Shown: positions 45,601 to 59,197 of the stretch, piece by piece
Layout: every line of letters starts with the position of its first letter
Position numbering within the stretch: position 1 is the first letter of the stretch
DNA from: Trichaptum fuscoviolaceum
Taxonomy: Eukaryota; Basidiomycota; Agaricomycetes; Hymenochaetales; Trichaptaceae
Length of the DNA stretch: 64,000 nucleotides
Reading direction: 5' to 3'
NCBI GenBank assembly: GCA_910574455.1
Contig: CAJSYZ010000002.1
Coordinates: forward strand, 1,575,671 to 1,639,670
Made by a program: the position numbers and the translations under genes
The notes under the pieces: generated by a model
The model's database searches: none
What the model saw: the letters and a program-made list of their open reading frames with translations, nothing else
What the model was told of the DNA's origin: nothing

Positions 45601-47225
45601 CTTGGTTCTGGAAAGACGAGCCGTCCTGGTGATATAGCCAACCGAGCTGCTGAAGGACTTTGGCGTGATGGGGGTTGTCCTGGACGACGCGTTCGTAAGC
45701 ATCTTTCGCACGGACATGGTCCTTCTGCTGTTCGTAGACGTGGCCAATCTGAAACCATATATCCGCGTGTGCGAGTGGTGATGGAGGGTTTCTGAGGATA
45801 CGGTCGAAGCATTCAAGCGACTCTTGATACTTCCCTTGCTGTTTGTAAATTATGCCAAGACGGAATAAGATTTCATTCGCTTTGTCGAAGTCTAGAGCTA
45901 TATGTGTCAGTTATATATGCTCCGCACAATGGAGACGAGATGTACTAACCTTTATCCATCTGCAGGACGGAAGCAAAGGCCTCTTCAGCGTGGTCCAAGG
46001 AGCCATAGCGGTCATAGAGGATGCCAATGCCATACCAAAGCTTTGGATCTTCTTTCGGGTTAGGGAGGAGATAAAGCGCTTGCTGGTATGCTGAGTAAGC
46101 CTTTTGCAGATCATCTTGCATAAGGTAGCAATGACCTAATTTGCCGATCCATTATCTCAGCAACCAGGCACAAGCGGCGGATGTAACATGGTTACGTACC
46201 CAGGGCGCTCCAGACTTCGCCGTTGTCCTGCTGAAACTGAAGTACACGCTGGAAGTATTCGATTGCCTATTAGGGAATCGGGTCAGATCGGAATCGGAAA
46301 ATTAGATCGGATACCGGTTATCGGCAATATAAGAAGGGGAATCAAAGATCGGAATCAGGAGCAACGTTAAATAAAAGGCAGATGCCGATGCCGCGGAGGG
46401 CGGACGCGGGGACAGACCGAATGGTGATCGGCAGTCGGCACGTCATAATAGGGGGAAAAGAGACTAACCTTCGTATAGTTTTCCCTAATCCGGGCGATTC
46501 CCGCGACCTGGGTGAGCCCAGCCAGCGAGTGTGGGTTGTGCCGAAGAGCGTTCTCGTATGCTGACAAAGCACGATCCAAGTCTCCGATCTGTTCTGCGAC
46601 CGCGCCTGGAGAAAGACAAAAGCCGACACGTGTGATTAGACGTCAGCGTGCACACACATACGTCAATTTAAAATCATGGGATATGAAACGGAGAAGCGAG
46701 CAGGGACGACGTATAGGAGCAGGCTGGGTAATGTTTATGAAATGAAAAAAGTCTATCCGCTCAAGGAAGGGCAAGGGGTCATCCGGAAGACGAAACCGAG
46801 ACGGAGAGGAAATAGAACGCAGAACCACGGGGAGGGCGTGCACGGACACGGGACAACGCACCTATCAACAGCCACGTCTCCTCGTTCGCTTTCGTGAGCT
46901 TCTGAATCGCAGGGTGTACAGATCCCGGCACCGCCACCACTCCGTTTGCGTGCCCACCTCCCACTGCGCCGCCCGCTGGACCCGCAGGCGGCACCACGGG
47001 CGACATGCCTGCAGGGGGGTGCCCGCCGTGCGCTGGATGCGCGTGAGCATGGCCGTTCATGCCGGCGGGAGTGCTGGGGACGCTGCCGTTGATATGGTGT
47101 ATGGCGTGCGGCGGGGGAGCGTTGGGCGGACCAGGCGGGCCTTGTGGGCCAGGAGGCGGACCCACCGCTAGCGGATGTGCATCGTGCATTCGCACGTCGC
47201 GGTCCCGATGATGTCTGAGGGACAT
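42608..47225 (-). CDS. CYC8: Cyc8/Ssn6-type TPR transcriptional corepressor
   Basis: Partner of Tup1 in general transcriptional repression. The N-terminus (from the ATG at 47225, MSLRHHRDRDVRMHD) is Pro/His/Gly-rich, then about ten TPRs run over several exons: ALSAYENALRHNPHSLAGL, AIEYFQRVLQFQQDNGEVW, AYSAYQQALYLLPNPKEDPK, NPPSPLAHADIWFQIGHVYE, HHAKVLQQLGWLYHQDGSSF, YNKAYEAYQQAVYRDGRNPT, ALDAYSRAIRINPYISEVW. The order and the spacing match Cyc8/UTX TPR arrays. The last exon (42608-about 45550) codes a very long Pro/Ser/Gln/Arg-rich disordered tail of some 850 residues. Introns are seen at about 46,490-46,600, 46,150-46,270 and 45,905-45,950. Unusually large upstream region. Confidence 0.93.
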
Positions 47226-50200
47226 CGAGATCGACACCTATGGGAGGAGGTATCGATTGGAGAGGGGAGAGGAGGAGGAGGGATAAAGAGAAAGACGGGC
47301 GGAGGAGAGATGATGGAGACGAGAGAAGGAAGAGATGAGGGCTTGGAAGAAGGCAAAGCCGTATGTGAGGGAAAAGGAAGAGAAGTATTTGGCGCGGGGA
47401 AGGAGGCAAGGGGGAAAAAGAGACGACGAGAAAAGGAAGAGATGGGATATATAAAGCGGGAGTTGTGTGTTCTGTTAGGAAGGAAGCGCGAGCCGGGTAT
47501 ACGTGAATGGGAGCGAATCTGTAATCTCGCCGACCAATCTGCAATCTGTATGGAAGCCGTGCCACCGCTGCCACTTACCGATGACACACTCTCCTTCCAG
47601 GGTTGACCGATAATCAGCACCGTGCTTCTTCCCTTCTTCGCAATGATCGCGCGCGCGGGGTGCACACACACGCATATATATATGAAAAATGAAATCAAAC
47701 GAGCGATGGGCTCTAAACCGGCTTTGAATTCAGTTCGCTCGATTGGGGTCGTGCATCACACAGGTGAATTGATTTCGTCAGGGCCGAGGGCACCGCTAAA
47801 GGCCGCGCGATCCTTGTATATAAACTGTCAGCTATGCGGTGCACGCCCCCCGTGCAACGTCTCTTCCCAGACTCAGGCCAAGCCCAAATCGAGATTAGGT
47901 TAGCGTTCCGTCCGGGGTCCTGTTCTCGGTATGAAAAACCTAACACAGATGAGGTCAGGGTCCAATGGAAGCCAAAGTCAGGGGCACCCGCGGTCTGGCG
48001 GCTGCGCGCTTCCTTTTGATCTTCCCTCTTCCTCCCTCGTTTTTTCATCCGCCATAATCGCATATGTCCGGATAAGGTAGACCGGGCTCTGTTCCGCTGT
48101 GTTCGAGATCATCGCCCCTCCCAAGCGTTTAAGGAATCTAGGGTCCATCGAGCTAAGTTCCCGAACGACCTTATGCAGACTAGCGTGGTGACAGCCTGTC
48201 TCTGATGAGCGATAAGTTTAGCCTCAACGTATATCTCGACGTACGTAACGCTCTCCTTCTCGGCGTCCGATCGTCTCCAGGCTGTTTGACTTGAAGAGCT
48301 CCCGTGCCGAGGACGGTCCTTTTCTCTCCTCCCGCGTCCAGTCAGCTGAACTTGCGGACCAGGGCACACGCTCATGGTTCTTCAAATCACCGCATTCCAT
48401 CACAATCAGGCAGTCATCGGCGAGCTTTGTTCGCAACTGTGAAAACAATGCTACTATGGGCCTTGTACAAAATTAGTGTAGTGATCGCATACACACAAGG
48501 GAGCCGTACAGTTGCCGAGGTCGTGCACATCACCACCGCGAATACACAACAAGATAGAAAGTCAGGGGCGGCTGTGAGCGTTGAGAAGAGAAGAGTGAGC
48601 CAAACGGCCGGGACTGGGTCTGGTCTTTGGGACTTAGGGATGGACGAAGAGCCTGGAAGCGACGTCAGGTCAGATCAGAACTCGGCGCACCCGATGATCC
48701 ACATATGGCACTGACACCACGCAGCACTTTTCATTCGCCCCTCTTCCCGTTTCGGTATCTAAACGGGCAAATGACTGCACGTGCCCACGTTCTCCGAATG
48801 AAGCCTAGTGCGGGGGCTGTCCCTGAGAATCAGAAATGACATGACACATATGAAGCACGGATACGATTTTGGCAGTCGGCTAAAAGGTGCAAGAGAGTCA
48901 GTCGGCAGCCGATTTGGTCTCAGCCCAATCAGATAAGGTACGAGCCGGATCCAAACAACGTCTTGACAGCAGCTCAGGCGCCTGTTGAACTTTTTGGCTT
49001 TGACTTTGTGACAGGAGGCTCTATTCAAAACAGTCGAATGTAGTCAGAGCTACGCATGAGCAGAGCTTCTCTTCTATGCTACGTTGCGCAGTTTGCCCCA
49101 AATATACAAAAACCTCGGAACTCTGATTCACTGCACTGCTCAGCCGACATACTTCCATGATGCTATGATGATGGGTGCTGCGCAACTCGAAGAAGACTCC
49201 GTGCAATGATCGAGCCTTCGTTTCTGATCTTGAGATACTTATAGAGATCTGCTAGAACTGTCAACACCCGAACCCGCCACCCGCCACCAGCCTACACTGC
49301 TAATTTGCTGAACGCTATCACAACGCACAGGACGTTCGATATCACCGCGTCAGCCCGCCGGCGCCCATTGTACTATGATGGCTTCTCCCAAGGACAAGCA
49401 TCGGTCAATCGACCAATTCGTCAACAATCACGGTCAAGGTCACCAGTTGGAGATAGACGTCCAGCACCGCCGGCCGGCGCTCTGTTCTCTTTATCACTCT
49501 AGCGCGGTTCGGCTTCCACACTTGTCTCCTTTCGACTCTGGCGATCATCGTCTCCCTGTGCATCGCGACATCCCCGAACGCACATCTGAATCCACATTTC
49601 ACAATCACTGCACCCTTACGCGAAACTCCATTTCCCATCTCCCACTCTCAGGCATGCTCGCTCTATTTTCTCTTTGATCCCACTCACCCAAAAATACTCT
49701 AATTCCGATCAATCCGTACATTACTGCATACGTCCAGTACAACCGAGCAGAGGAAGTCAATCAGAAGAAAAAAAGTACAAGATACAACTGCGGTGCTTCG
49801 ACGCTTCGATGAAAATCGTGCAGTTACTCGCTCCTTTTACAAATCACCTTGTTTCTGTCTCTACGTTTACGCCACTCACCTACGTATGTACACCCTATGA
49901 GCGTTTATAAACCGGTTTTAGCGAGTGAGCGCCATTGCTCCTTCCTTCATTTTCACTTACTGCACGTACGTTACTTCGATGCCTTTGTAGATAGCCGCTG
50001 CTTTTGATTGAGCCTATAGAACAAAGGAAAATTACGGCTATGGCACGCTTGTTTAGACAACAACGGTGCTCGCATCCCAGTGCTTGCCCGTATGGGATTG
50101 ACTTCCAAAACTGCAGCTCGCTTCCGACTACCACCACTGCTTGAGCTAATCAGTACAGTACTGTACCTAACTTACTAAAGGTGCTAAAACGTGGTATACA

Positions 50201-50718
50201 AGGCGCGCACAGACTTCTGAGCCTTTTCGCATCGCTGTTTCGTTGCCAGTGGACGCCGCGGGAACTGGTCGTCAGCGTCTCTTCGGCTGTCCTGCACCGA
50301 CGTCCCCCGACCCGAGAGCGAAGCGCAAGGTGAGCAATTGTACATTGAGAAACAAAGGTAGTGAGCGGATCGCGCGGATCCGGACTTGCAAGCTATCGGC
50401 AAGTCGATTTAGGGAAGCTTCAAGACTCAACATGATCGTGATCAAATAGAGTTCGCAGTAAGTAGAATAAAATCCAAAAGTATACCGTGTACACGGCAGC
50501 CAATAGGCAAATTTGCTGGGAGTAGTGAATCCTTGACATAAATACGGACGCCGGCGATAGCATTCCTCCACAACCCCATCCACGGTCACATGGGCGTGTG
50601 CAGAAAAAAAAAGGAGACGAAATGACTTTAGACGAAAGAAGGAAAGAAGGCTAAGGGCCGATGACGAAAGGATACCAACACGGAAAAGAGAGAAAAGAAA
50701 AGACCTGGACCGGTTCGC

Positions 50719-50740
50719 GAATGAATGAATGAATGAATGA
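50719..50740. repeat. GAAT tetranucleotide repeat (5.5 copies)
   Basis: Perfect short tandem repeat within the gene-free region. Confidence 0.9.
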
Positions 50741-53700
50741 AGAGGATTTTCATCGGGGCTGTGCTTGCCCCATCTGCAATAGTCGGACCCGGTCCGGAAA
50801 AGGCACCACACAAACGAACGGGGCGAAGATCATCCATCCTGGATTTCATTCAGTTTGGCAAATGACTTGTATGGTCTAGTGCGTATTGAACGAATGACGG
50901 CTTGAGGCTTGTGAAAATGGAAATATGCTATGTGAACGCCGCGAATAAGCACATGTCTCCATGGCAGTACACTGGCATATGCCCGCGCTCCTGCAAGTCA
51001 AAGCATCGCCCACATGAGGCAACTCGGACCCACACCACCGCTTCGGCTCTTCAATGGGGAATCAGAATCGGATCGGCTGAACGGGGAACTTGCAGTTTGG
51101 ATTGGATAAGGCTGACTGACTGTAGAATTTTGAATAATTTACGTCGGATTCAATTCAATTCAGTCGCGTCGCGCGACGAGATTAATTGTCATTCATTCAT
51201 TTAGCCTTGGTTGCCCTGGGACCGCTAGCGCTGGCACTTTTAGTCTCTCTCGGATTCTATTTTCCCTAATTTCCCCTATTTCTCCGCTTCTTACCATTTG
51301 GTTTTTTATCTGGCTAAGAGGAGCATTATGATGAATCTCGATCCTCTGCGCGTGATACTTTGCGCACATACCGAAATGTAGAAGAAACTGCCCGAGCCGA
51401 GTCCGCGCTTGAAGCGCTGTGGTCCGATCCCTCAGGCTTATCATCGTGAACTTGGGGCCACCGAGCCTGTTTAGCCTCTCCAGCCACCCATGCGCGTATG
51501 GTCCGTTTCCCCAGATGTCATTTCCATGGGTGGGGGCGATGATCTTGGACCTTGGACCTTGGTGTGTACATGTGGGCACGTGTGTGTGCGTGAGTTTATT
51601 TGCACACACCACTTGAACAGTGTCGTCGCACCGGAGCCTTCGAGTTGCCGTCACTGTCCTCCTTGCTTCCTGTCTACCAACTTCGCGCTATCCGGGTCTA
51701 TCTGTTCTACACATCCGTCATCATCATCAACGCGCGCACTCTCTCCCTTTCAAGTTCAAGTTCCCAGGCTCCCGGCTGCTGCTACGTACGTAGTGCTGCT
51801 TCCTTTGATCTTACACCTCTTCCTGACGCCGTCACTGCTTCCTTTTTCCCAAGGCTCAGGGAGGGGAGCGTAGATGCCCCGGATCTCAATACAAGCACCG
51901 TGTCGAGTGTCAGACAATAAGGATAAGGTTGGCCTGGGCGTGTGGTGTCGTATGTTGACTTGCCAGCCGGTGTTCCTGGGCTCGGCTGAACTTCTGAAGG
52001 ACCGCGCTCCCACCATGACTTCAAGGTGTGTGCGCATACACACCTGGCACAGCATGAGCAACATAACATAACATATAGGCTACATATGTACGCCACCCCC
52101 TCCACCACTTAGCTATGACAGGATTGCCGTGACCACGCCAAGCGAGCGCAGGGGTTCGAACTGAATTCGACCTATTGCCTTCAAGTTGTTCCCTTTTCCC
52201 TCTTCCATCACAGCCATGTCGCGAATGCCAACGTTCCCATCCGGAGTGGACCCAAAGCCGGGGGCGCGCGAAGCGAAGATAAGAAGTGTGGGTACGGAGG
52301 CATTCCATAGTACTGTAAACAGAGACAAGTTAACGTTAACGTTGTCATGCGGCTCGTCTGTGCATATGCATGTATATAGGGTGCGCCACGCCTCGAGGTC
52401 GGGTTTAGACTTTGACGTTCAGCCGACCATACAAGCAAAGTCTCAGGCTATACTTATATAATGGCGCCTATTGCGTCCGGGCGATCTCCGAGGTATTAGC
52501 TCTGTGCGGACTCCGTATGCATCCGAGTGCTGTATGTATGTACTATATATCTGATCTGATTTGATCATCATTAATCCTTTTAATAGCCCGCCCACGCCCA
52601 GATTATATGCTTCTGATGCACGCAAAGTTGGCAGTCAGAAGCTTGATGACACGAAAGAAGTTGAACGACCCTCGACTCGGAGCTAATTGTGTACTCGCAC
52701 GGCTGGGGCCATTTGTTTCCGAGTGTTGGGTGCACTGAGGTGAGTGATACGAGACTGTTGGCGACTATGAGACATTGATGCACCGACGGATAATTCTGTC
52801 ATTTGCTCTGGTCTCCTGCCACCCATTTCCTTCTCTTCTTCAATCTATGATGACCCGGACCCATCCATTCGTCATCAGCACCAGCAGCGGCAGAGGAGAG
52901 GCACACACATCCAGATATACAGACTGTGCTATACACGCATACGCACCAATTTGACGCGCCGCATCTCCGCGCGCTCTCAAAGTTTCATTTGATTGTGCTT
53001 TGCTCCTATCTTCTGCCGCAGACGTTGCTCACCCAGGTCCACTGGCACCAATTGTACAGTGATACAATGATGTCAACAATCAATATCAGACGCCGCAGAT
53101 GCATGGGGTATAGAATCTAAGATCTAGGATGTAATCCATGATGAGCGGAAGCAGAAGAACATAATGTGAAGACCGACGCATCTTCTTGTAGTTATTCCAG
53201 GACTCTTCAAGCTATGTGGAGACATGGAGGCTTCTAGGACTACCAGTAATCTATCCTTACGGAATCAATCCTTGGAAGCTTTATCTGCGTTTGCATGCGC
53301 AGACTTTATTGGCGCCGCGAAGGGTTGGAAGAGCAATTGGCTGCAAAGAGCGGGAAGGAGAACACGGGCCGAAAGCCTGGAAGGGACGTCGGAGGTATTG
53401 CGCTAGGAACGGGGCTGACGAGAATACTAAGCCTGTTTGCTTCGACTCTGTCATCGAACGACGGACTCGGACGTGAGACGCGATGCGAATCCAGGCACTC
53501 TCATTTAGGCTTCCCATCGGCCCGCATCGAAGGCACAGACGCGTATCGCCGCCGCCGCACTCTTCCTCAGCATGCGCGATGCCGACGTCGCCTCCGCACT
53601 GCCTCTCATGGCGGCTGGCAAAGCAGCGCAGATCCTGGTGATAGATTGCATCCCATCTGAATATATAGACTCGGCCGCGTCGGCGATGATTCACATAATT

Positions 53701-56612
53701 AGACAGAGTTCGAGATCCAGTCTCGATGTCAATGCTCCTTCAAGTTATACGGCCCCGCCACATCTACGATCCCCATCAAGCACATCTCCGGGGAAGACGC
53801 CACCATCTTGGCTTTCGCCTTCAAGCACATCTCCGGGCCAGCCTATATGGACAACGCCTGTGGCTGAGGTTCATGGCGATGCGCCGTGACTTTGACGGCG
53901 TTCTCCTTCTGGCAAGCCGGCTGATGATCGATGATCCCTCGCAGAACCCATTGAGGGCCGCGGCAACCGTCACGGTGTGGAACAAGCGTTCTTTTCGCGA
54001 ATCAGGAATCCACTCTTCTTAGTATTATCATGGATCAACGAACACTATCCAAGCAATTCATTATCGCGATCAAACTGTCAATCACGCAGGGTGATTACCG
54101 AAGCAGGAATTAGCCGTTCGAACGCAAAGGCCGAGGACATGGAACCAATTCGTCAATAATCATTAGTCCCAGAACCGTGACCGCGGGTACCATCAGGATC
54201 GTTTGAGTGGCAACAATACTGAATGCGCGGCACCGCAGGGTCGTTTTGTATCATAGGGTCTATCAACTTCTATCAACCTGTCGTTCGCTCACCAGTCCAC
54301 GGAATCCAACCAGCGGACAGCGGACAGCCGCAGAAGAACAGAAGCGCATACGAATCACCAGGAGTCAAGCAGCGCCTCTCTCATCAGCCATAATAATCAC
54401 AGAACAGAAGAGGAAGACGAGCACTAATATATAAACAGCATCCGTCCACGCTTGTTACACATCTCTTGCTCCAACAGATCTTCCCTCCCTACCCACACTC
54501 GTCCTGTTCCTCCCACCACCCCACCGCAAGTTATTTAAACCTTGATCGCTGGCACGCCCTGCATATCCTCACCTGTCCGACCGAGGCCTGAGAGCGTCAA
54601 CACAATAAGCCTATTGCCCTTCTCGACTTCTCTTCCTGCCGCTTCCCATACCCACTCCCAACGCATACAAACACATATATATATACCGTGTCTACTAGTA
54701 CGCAAACGCTATTGAGACTTCGGGACTCTCGGACTGGTTCTTCCCACAGCATTTGAGGGATTTACGTCGCACGTACGATCCTATACTTATAACCGCGTCT
54801 CAGCGTCGATATCAACTTCGACAGCGCACACATACATACACTGTCCCCTTCTGCCGACTCGGAATCTATCATCTAGAAAAAACACAGGCCAAGTGTTTTT
54901 CTACTCGACACCGTCGACGCCGGTCGGAGTCCTCTGCCCCTCCCGTCGCAGTGTCAGAGATGCAAATTTGAAGTACTACGGTACAACACCAGCTCCAACG
55001 CTGACGTTCCCATCTCCAACTCTCCGGGCCTCAGGCTATCCCGCAACGACACGAGCCGAGCGCGCTTATCTAGGTTTTCACGCTTCCTTCCTTCGCAGTC
55101 ACCGAAGACTCGAAGCCAAGATCATTGAGCTATACATACATACATGTACATATATGTACACTGTATATCCGTACATCCAGTCCATTGCATGCACACAGCC
55201 TACTGTGAGAACCGCACGCGAAGCACGGGATCAGGAACCTGATGCATCTGACCTGGGTCCTGCCAACGGCCCCTGGGAGCCAGTATATGTGCGAACCCGG
55301 TGTCTTGGCCTTGGCCAGTCTAATGATAAATGACGAATTCTGGGCCCTATGCGACTGCATATTGTCGCAAGAAGGACTGACCCAACTCAAATGTCCACAG
55401 CAACGCCAATAGTAGGGCACCATAAGCCCCGAGTGCACTGGCATGGCAGTGTATACTACATAATCACACTACGCTTACGTTCAGGCTCAGGCTCATTCTA
55501 GGCATCTTGGGTACTTGATCCGCGGGCTTTCAAGTGATCAGAGAGTGTGCACAGGGTGGGGTGGATTGTGGCCGGCCAGCAAGACAGATACAATCAAGTT
55601 CATGGCAGCATGTACGCATATCTTGCCAGTGATCGCACGGCCACGGTGCTGCGGAGACCCAGCAATATTTAAATCTGCATAACAGTATACATACACCGTG
55701 ATTGCAAAGGGCGCTTGCAATGATCACGCTAAGCCCTCCACTGAATCCCGTGCTTGGTGATGGCTCTCACAATGAGTTTTGAATTCGAACTCGCGTGTGT
55801 GTTCGAACTTCGTACATATTCCAAGCCGTCTCGTGGGAGCCTGGGCCCTGAGACTGCTTGGCCGGGATTCAAGTCACGGTTAGTACAGTACCTCCTCACC
55901 ACCGTCACTTCACTTTGTGCAATCAGAAGTATGCGAAACGCCAACATCCACTTTTATCGTATCTTATCTTCTTTAATGATCGTCATCCGCCGCGGAGTCA
56001 GATCATGAGCGGGTGCAGTCGAATGTCGCAATCGTGCCATTGGCAGTAAATCCATCTATGTGTGCCGCGCATCGTTGTGTAATGCGATAGATCCAAGCTT
56101 TATTACCGTGGGTCCATGATTTGCTCGCCCATCATGATGTGGGTCCACTCTTCAGCCTGAGATCAATCATTCCGAGTCAATCATCATCAGACCCCAAGAC
56201 TCAAGGTCTCAGGCACTGCCAACGCCCAGCGTGATAGAAGTAGCAAAGGATTGTCGGTTGCGAAGTCCCAAGATCACAGTAGTAAGGAACGCTGGACACA
56301 GTACGCTAATCCCTTTTCTAAACTCCGGGCCAAGAATACACACGCGATCAGAGGTTATAAATACTGCACTTCTACACCTCTGCGGATTACAGTGATGTCG
56401 ACCAATTGTTTATGATGAGAAAAGTGCGCTCAATATGAAAGCCCCGACCTTTGCCCAGACCCGAGTCCTTACTTGTATGCCTTACATGCCGTCGATTTCC
56501 CTCAACCACATTCACCCAATTCACGCAACAAATCCCGAACATAATAAACTCCCAAATGGACTTCATATAACACAATGAACATGCTTCTTCAATACCCTAG
56601 GCTTAGCACGCA

Positions 56613-56636
56613 AAAATCGGAAAATCGGAAAATCGG
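56613..56636. repeat. AAAATCGG octamer repeat (3 copies)
   Basis: Three perfect head-to-tail copies of an 8-bp unit, followed by a partial fourth. Confidence 0.9.
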
Positions 56637-57145
56637 AAACCGAAGCCCTGCCAGTGATTAGAAATTAGGCAAGAAAGGAGAAAATAATGCTACATAAATT
56701 ATGCAGAATACATAAATGGCACATAAAGAAGGAGAGAAAGGAGGCGAAGGAAATGGGAAGCCGAGGCAAGCCAAGACAACTCGAAAAGATTATGTGGAGA
56801 GAGGACAGGATGCAGGAGGGGAAGGGCGATTAGAGAAGCCGGACCGAGTTGCAAGACAAAATGAAACCCCGAGAGAAAGGAAGGCAGCCTTCCACGAGGG
56901 GCAAGCAACAGCCAGGCTGCACACTAGCGAAACTAGCGGGAAGATCTATAGACATATATAAGGGGATGAAGGTAGATGATGTGTAGTATGTATGTGACTA
57001 TGTGATCATGATCTTGCGCGTTTGAGAAACGATGCGAGGTCGGTAAGAGGGTAAGAGGGTAAAGGAGTGTTGTGCGTGAAGGATATGTGCAATTAGGATA
57101 TCAATATTCCAAAATTTATGGCAACGTGGTATGTTCGTGCGGGTA

Positions 57146-59197
57146 TTAGTAGTATTCAATCTCTAGCTGCAAGACAGGTAATGTGAAACGCGTCAGAGAG
57201 CAGTACAGGAGGCTAATGTGTTGGACGATCGACGTACAAACATAAACGCAACGCTCTTTGGCCAAAGGATGTTCAAGCCAGCGGGATTATAGACTGTTTT
57301 GTTAAGTTCGTCGATCCGGGACCTCAACCGATCCATTTCCTATTTCATAGCCAGAGTTAACATCGTCATTACTGGATAACAGGAGATCTAGGGTAAGAAG
57401 ATAGCTTACCCTTTCATAATGTGACCGAACCAGTAGGCGAGATAAATACAATGTAAATACGGCGATAGCATTATCGAGACAGGACCACCGTAGACTGTGC
57501 GCAGATATCATAGATTCGTTGATAATATTTATCATCTCGATAAACTGCGTGGGAGTGATCTAATAGAAGAACAAAATTTGATCATAATTAGCCACCAGAA
57601 TTCCGACTTTCCAGGCGGGAAGTTACTTACCCGGCCTTCCAATTCAAGCGGGTACGCAGGACTAAACTGGCAGAGCTCGCCACCAGAATAATCTCGCTCG
57701 ACACGCACAATCTCGCGCGGATGGTGTACACCAATCTGTCCAATCGGCTCCGTACCAAACGCGGATGTATTGGGTGGGGGTCCAAAGTAGTACGAGGAGT
57801 GCGGGATACGATAGCGTTTGCCACTGTCGGAAGTAAATAAGTGTAAGCTTAATTATGCAGTGGCGCCGCATGAATGACTACAATGAAAACTGGAAAGTGG
57901 AATGAAGAACGCGTACGTACTCTTTTACAACGATTTCTTTCTCGTTCAATATCTCGCTCTTTACGCTTCCCTCTCTCCCGTCCAAGGTACCTGACGCCGC
58001 TGTCTGTCGCGATCTTCCAGTCCCATCAGCATAAGTAGCTCCGTAACCAACGGCGTTCCCAATTACTCCTTCATTATTCTGCGGCGGCGGACTTACGAGA
58101 TCCCAAGGCTGAGGACTAGGTGGGCGATACAGCGGATGGTTACGCGTTGGTGATGGTAAAGGAGAAAGTTGACCAGTTAATTTCGCCACTGACGCTCTTG
58201 GGCGCAAGGGGACAGGTCGATGACTCGTTGAAGCTGTGGTCCCCATCCCATTATAACTTTGGTCTAAGTCCTGTGTGTCCTCTGTGAGCCAGTTTTGGCT
58301 AAGCGCAATGGGTGGGGACGAAGGGCGAGAGGATGTATATGGATCAAGCTGGTCTATCTCTGGAGGCACGAATGTGTCATCCCTTGAAGAGTGTGCCAGT
58401 CCTCGATCTACATCTACGGCTCGCGTTTGGGTGTGGGCGTCGCCGTGACCTAAAACACCTCCCTCCGGACGATATGTTCTCATATCCTGCAATGCGATTT
58501 CTCCGTTCGGAAATATGTCCGTGCTCGGTTCGTTGACTCCTCCTCCACATGACTTTGCATCCAAGCTACGGCCTTTCGACGTCCGTCGCGAACGTCTACT
58601 GCTGAGGCGTATACTATCATGCGAGCCCACACGCGTCAGAGGCGGGCTGGGCGGAAGTCGATCTTTTGGCGTCACGGCCCCTCCAGCACTCGGATTGCCA
58701 CCACCCATCCCACCCGTAATCCCAGCATTACTCGAAACGCTAACCCGCTGTCCATCAAACTCAAACGTCATTCCCTGCGTATGCCCAAAATCCATTTCAA
58801 CTTCGAAACCCCGCTGCTGCTCATTCCCACTCGCTCTTCTACTCCGTGGCGAGCGCGAGCGCGACTTTGAGTGTGATTTTTTGTTCGAATGATGTGACGT
58901 CGATTGCCGCCGCGAGGACGGCGACTCGATCTTGACTACAGACACAACGGAGCCTTGCAATGCACCGATCGACGCGCGCGACCTCCGCTTCTGTCCGGCT
59001 GTATCCACGCTCGTCGTGCTCATTCTCTTCGTCTGCGCACCCTGGCGCACAGGGCTCTGATTGCGGTTCTGTCGTGGCGGTTGCTGCTGTTGCTGAGCGT
59101 GTTGAAGTTCTTCGCTGCCACCAACGGCACCCTCATTCGAGATGGGGGTATGAGGAATGTCGGGGGAAGAAGGAGAAGTGGGCACGGGCGTCGCCAT
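57146..59197 (-). CDS. Erf4/Golgin-A7-type palmitoyltransferase subunit
   Basis: Erf4 with Erf2 forms the Ras palmitoyltransferase at the ER/Golgi. From the ATG at 59197, about 430 residues are disordered (Ser/Pro/Arg-rich with SKSRSRSPRSRRAS). The C-terminal domain, spread over several exons, matches Golgin-A7/ERF4: IVRVERDYSGGELCQFSPAY, PLELEGRITPTQFIEMINII, the helix SLRWSCLDNAIAVFTLYLSR, LLVRSHYEREMDRLRSRIDE, LNKTVYNPAGLNILWPKSVA and the end MFLEIEYY. The conserved family pattern (RDYS near the start, LE..I......F...I..IN, and YNPAGL...P...) is complete. The last intron (gtacgt...cttgcag) precedes the five-residue final exon. Confidence 0.87.

Larger units (their letters stand above)
47226..57145. 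other. 9.9 kb region without a supported gene
   Basis: Between the Cyc8 start and the Erf4 stop. Open frames exist on both strands (longest about 150 codons at 51193-51654 minus, 137 at 53281-53694 minus, 105 at 53572-53889 plus) but none shows a motif, typical codon pattern or working splice chain. Short simple repeats occur: GAAT x5 at 50719-50740 and AAAATCGG x3 at 56613-56636, besides TACA/TATA tracts near 55130-55165. The left part must hold the Cyc8 promoter. No LTR, terminal inverted repeat or RNA gene was found by eye. Confidence 0.5.

Noticed and set aside
50580..50640. A-rich tract resembling a retroposon poly(A) tail
   Set aside because: No coding remnant upstream and no target-site duplication visible; a simple A/G-rich stretch explains it.
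51193..51654. 153-codon minus-strand open frame
   Set aside because: No motif, odd composition, no splice partners, and competing frames on the other strand; probably noise in the gene-free region.
52095..52165. tRNA A-box- and B-box-like words (tagctaagtgg on minus, ggttcgaac)
   Set aside because: The two boxes are in the wrong order on either strand for a tRNA or tRNA-derived SINE.
53281..53694. 137-codon minus-strand frame overlapping a 121-codon plus-strand frame
   Set aside because: Both are Arg/Cys-rich without recognisable domains and overlap each other; GC-rich DNA gives long frames by chance.
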